64,000 nt of DNA. Source: Liolophura sinensis. Taxonomy: Eukaryota > Mollusca > Polyplacophora > Chitonida > Chitonidae. The notes beneath the pieces are model-generated. The model worked only from the letters and a program-made list of their open reading frames with translations, searched no databases and was not told the DNA's origin. The DNA lies in the NCBI RefSeq assembly GCF_032854445.1, contig NC_088301.1, positions 6,060,044 to 6,124,043 on the forward strand. Direction: 5' to 3'. The translations under genes were made by a program, and so were the position numbers. Shown here piece after piece: positions 60,606 to 64,000 of this stretch; within the stretch, counting starts at the first letter, position 1, and each line of letters starts with the position of its first letter.

Positions 60606-60886
60606 GGCCTCCGTGGCTCAGTCGGTTAGCGCGCTAGCGCAGCGTAATGACCCAGAAGCCTCTCACCAATGCGGTCGCTGTGAGTTCAAGACCAGCCCAT
60701 GCCGCCTTCCTCTCCGGCCGTACGTGGGAAGGTCTGCCGTCAACCTGCGGATGGTCGTGGGTTTCCCCCGGCTGTGCCCCGTTTCCACCCACCATAATGC
60801 TGGCCGCCGTCGTATAAGTGAAATATTCTTGAGTACGGCGTAAAACACCAATCAAAAAAAAAAATAAATAAAAAAAAAAAAAAAAA
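60606..60886 (+). mobile_element. SINE family 1, full length
   Basis: The tRNA-derived head GGCCTCCGTGGCTCAGTCGG with an A box, then the B box GTGAGTTCAAGACC about 60 bases on, a conserved body (CGTACGTGGGAAGGTCTGCC, CCACCCACCATAATGCTGGC) and the 3' end TTCTTGAGTACGGCGTAAAA before an A-rich tail. This is the reference copy for about 20 partial copies in the window. Confidence 0.95.
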
Positions 60887-61034
60887 TGAAGTGTCTTTGC
60901 CTGTCTTTGCCGTGCATAAGGGAAAGCATTATCAGAATGTGGACTGCTTAACACGAGGCATTATCTTCAGGAAGTAAAATAATTCCATATATAGAGCATG
61001 TATCTTTACCGTAAGCCGTAAAAACAAGCATTTT

Positions 61035-61670
61035 GCTGAACAATACATGTTAATATCTCCGACTTGCAGGATATCTCAGCGGTATACCGTGTGAAGAATA
61101 CGGGTATAATACCGGTAGAATGGGCAATGTTGACATCGTCGTTATATGTGACAATATTCTGCTGAACAAGACATGTTATTATCTCCGACTTGCAGGATGT
61201 CTCCGCAGTATACCGTATGAACAATACGGGTATAATACTGGTAGAACGAGCAATGTTGACATCGTCGTTATATGTGACAATATTCTGCTGAACAATACAT
61301 GTTAATATTGCCGACTTGCAGGATATCTCAGCAGTATACCGTGTGAAGAATACGGGTATAATACCTGTAGAACGAGCAATGTTGACATCGTCGTTATATG
61401 TGACAATATTCTGCTGAACAAGACATGTTAATATCTCCGACTTGCAGGATATCTCCGCAGTATACCGTATGAACAATACGGGTATAATACTGGTAGAACG
61501 AGCAATGTTGACATCGTCGTTATATGTGACAATATTCTGCTGAACAATACATGGTAATATTGCCGACTTGCAGGATGTCTCAGCAGTATACCGTGTGAAG
61601 AATACGGGTATAATACTTGTAGAACGAGCAATGTTGACATCGTTGTTATATGTGACAATATTCTGCTAAA
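61035..61670. repeat. 126-bp tandem repeat, five copies alternating A-B-A-B-A
   Basis: Starts are at 61035, 61161, 61287, 61413 and 61539, exactly 126 bases apart. Odd copies share AATACATG and GTGTGAAGAATACGGG; even copies share AAGACATG and GTATGAACAATACGGG. The true period is therefore a 252-bp dimer. The unit is 42 codons and is open on the minus strand, which explains the frames at 61006-61688. Confidence 0.94.
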
Positions 61671-61699
61671 CACTGCTGATACTTTCATAAAGAAATAAT

Positions 61700-63630
61700 G
61701 AAAAAGATAATAATAAGTATATATAGCTTATAACAACGGAAAACCGTCAAAGAAAGAAAGCGTCAACACTGAGCACGGCTGATATTTTCGACATAATGAT
61801 ATAGCGGTATCAGGACCTATGATTATAAACACTGTTTAACACTGTTGACATTGTTCTATTTGCCTTTTACTGGTTTTTCTTTTACATGTACTATGGCTTG
61901 CCGAATTTTACCAATTGATTTGAGTAAAGTCTGCGTTTCAGATTGATGACAGATATGTTTTAGTTTTTTGACAGTCCGTGAATGTAAAGGATGAAGACTT
62001 TGGTTTTATGATCAGTTGGGTGTGTGACTACAATGAACGATTTGAACGCCTTGTAAAATGTCCATGTTTTTTTCCCACAATTATGTAAACTCACTGCAAT
62101 CTGCTGCTTCTCTTGAATTGTGCCCTCCTCAGTAATAACAAGAACATCTCCCCGATTCATTAGAGTTCTGATAACGCCGAGTTTTGGATGAGGGGATGGT
62201 TAGAGTCAAAAATGAGATATTGGTCAGTGTAAACAGGTTTGCGGTAAACTGAGGTACAGACATTGCCGTTGTCTCCGCAGTAATGACCATTGTGTCGTCT
62301 TCACCGCCAGATCGAGCAAATCGCCCGCGGGATCTAATACACCAGCTCTTGTAAAGCGTGCAGACAGAGTAGGCGGTGCTAGACACCAAAACACTCACAT
62401 TTTCATTGGCTGACTTGCAATAAGAATCGTTTCCCTCTGACTGCGCCCCGTCTATAATTTACTACTATGATGAAGCAAGTATGGCTAAAATGGTGTAAGC
62501 AGCGTAATGACCCAAGAGTCTCTCACCAATGCGGTCGCTGTGAGTTCAAGTCCAGCTCATGCTGGCTTCCTCTCCGGCCGTACGTGGGAAGGTCTGCCGG
62601 CAAACTGCGGATGGTTGTGGGTTTCCCCTGGGCTGTGCCCGGTTTCCACCCTCCATAATGCTGGCTGCCGTCGTATAAGTGAAATATTCTTGAGTATGGC
62701 GTAAAACACCAATCAAATAAATAAATAAATAAAATGGCGTAAATTTCCCCATGCCAACATAAAACCCCGTAATTTCTCTCAAATAGTGCTATATTAAATA
62801 TTATTTTGAAGAACACAGATACTATAAAATCTGCTCTTTCTAACGATACCAATATAACACATGAGCCGTTTTCGTAATTATTAAAATACTAGATTTCAAA
62901 GCCTCCAGCCCGACATGCTGGACATCATGTCGGAGTTTGCAAACCATGACGAAGTGACGTGAATCATTTCGGTCGGAAATAAATATCTAAATAGCTTCTA
63001 ACTGAGGTGAAACCACAGAAATTCCAGCAATATATACCTGTTTCATAAACTATGAGTTCTAAGCCAAAATTAAGTACATTTTTATACCAGAATTCTGGGA
63101 CAATCGGTCACTGAAATTATACTGTTGTTGTTGTAATCAACCGTCACAACACATACCTTTATCCAAAATATCCCTGTGAAGCTCTTCTTGTATTCCTTTT
63201 TCGTTAATAATAAAATGTAGGACATACATAAGACATGTAGGAGGACTGATAGTTTGAGGTCCCAAAAAATCTCTAGGTCTAATGTTCGTTAGTGGTGATT
63301 GTTTGTCAGCCGATACGAGAGTCCCTCTGAATATTCACTCAGTAATGCGTCATTGTTTTAGAACTTAACAGCAGAAGTGTGGGTAATCCGAAGACGACAG
63401 TTATTTATTAATATTTTACACCATTTTCGTGTTGTCCTTGTTGCCCTTGTTGTAGAGTCAAGAAATCACAATTAAACTTCCAATGTAACAAAATGCAACA
63501 TTGCTTTCACGTAACACCTGTCAATGTGATATGAATAAGAGATTATCCATAAGTTTTAGTCACAATATAAATAATGAAAAACGAAATAGGATGCATAATC
63601 CACAACTGGGGGCTACTAGTAGACTTCGAC
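61700..63630. other. Intergenic or intronic stretch
   Basis: Contains the SINE at 62497-62734. Minus-strand frames at 61960-62160 and 62129-62398 carry no recognised domain. A GTGAGT donor near 62395 after SANEN-type sequence is the only splice-like hint. Confidence 0.45.
62497..62734 (+). mobile_element. SINE family 1 copy
   Basis: Well preserved from GCAGCGTAATGACCCAAGAG to AAAACACCAATCAAATAAATAAATAAA; the first ~35 bases of the head (A box) are missing. Confidence 0.93.
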
Positions 63631-63638
63631 AAAACAGC

Positions 63639-63868
63639 TCAAATCCTTGTGTGTGTGCCATTGTTCAAAACTTGGGAAGGGGATATCCACACACGTACAC
63701 ACACCCCTGCCACAAAGATGGCTAAAACTGTGAACACCACAACAGAACGCCTTGCTAGCAGTCTAGGAATTTCTTGACGGGCACTGTGTGGTCCGTTTGT
63801 GTTTGCACGCGGTTCCATCTCCGGTGTGTCAGGTACAATGTCCCCCAAGCCGTCCACCTCAGTATTAC
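63639..63868 (-). CDS. Candidate exon with single transmembrane segment, unknown protein
   Basis: A possible acceptor (GGTTTTAG at 63869) opens a frame in phase 1: NTEVDGLGDIVPDTPEMEP, then ARRSVVVFTVLAIFVAGVCV. This is an acidic segment, a basic RLLARR and a hydrophobic helix, the look of an N-terminal cytoplasmic part and signal anchor of a type II membrane protein. The frame runs to a stop at 63639 and the donor could not be placed. No family recognised. Confidence 0.3.
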
Positions 63869-64000
63869 CTAAAACCGATTTAAGAACATAGCGGAAAAGG
63901 GTGAGGTGAAGTGACATTACATACAACAAGCAGAAATTCTCAATATAAACGCGAAAAAAGTCGATTTCAACAACACATATCACATCGTCATGAAGGCAAG

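Overview
This is eukaryotic, animal genomic DNA: AT-rich, intron-rich and full of dispersed repeats. No bacterial operon, CRISPR array or rRNA gene is visible. Several clues suggest a lophotrochozoan, most likely a bivalve mollusc. They are two abundant tRNA-derived SINE families, many minisatellites, and receptors that combine an FTP (fucolectin/tachylectin-4/pentraxin-1, F5/8C-like) lectin domain with MEGF-type EGF repeats. The species assignment is inference from general knowledge of such genomes.

The main content is a tandem pair of minus-strand receptor genes inside a segmental duplication (about 1-11145 and about 21070-30640). By following splice sites and phases I could assemble one complete gene (gene A, 30151 down to 13537). 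It has ten coding exons: signal peptide, short EGF, FTP domain split over two exons, four 8-cysteine EGF repeats, a transmembrane exon and a cytoplasmic tail, 500 codons in all. The downstream paralogue (gene B, 10552 down past base 1) has the first five exons and runs off the left edge. Gene A carries a TAA in the exon for the first half of its FTP domain; gene B is open there.

From about 31 to 41 kb there are a 54-bp tandem array that is open on both strands, an orphan pair of octamer/TATA promoter-like modules resembling a histone promoter, and a three-exon minus-strand Golgi-type carbohydrate sulfotransferase gene (40792 to 36335). The large intron of that gene is filled by a ~69-bp minisatellite with a 209-bp higher-order period, interrupted by a ~983-bp solo-LTR-like insert.

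From 44 to 52 kb there are relics: a degenerate non-LTR retrotransposon (zinc-knuckle ORF1 piece plus APE-type endonuclease piece) lying between ~370-bp inverted arms, a degenerate GTTACAG-rich array, and a minus-strand UDP-glycosyltransferase pseudogene with frameshifts and stops. From 52.8 to 64 kb there are more minisatellites (175, 67-68 and 126 bp units), a tRNA-Arg(TCT) directly upstream of a full-length SINE, further SINEs and two uncertain candidate exons (59.4 kb plus strand; 63.7 kb minus strand).

Functionally, the receptor pair looks like cell-surface glycan-binding EGF proteins, perhaps involved in recognition or uptake. The sulfotransferase would act on glycans in the Golgi. Nothing in the sequence links the two directly.
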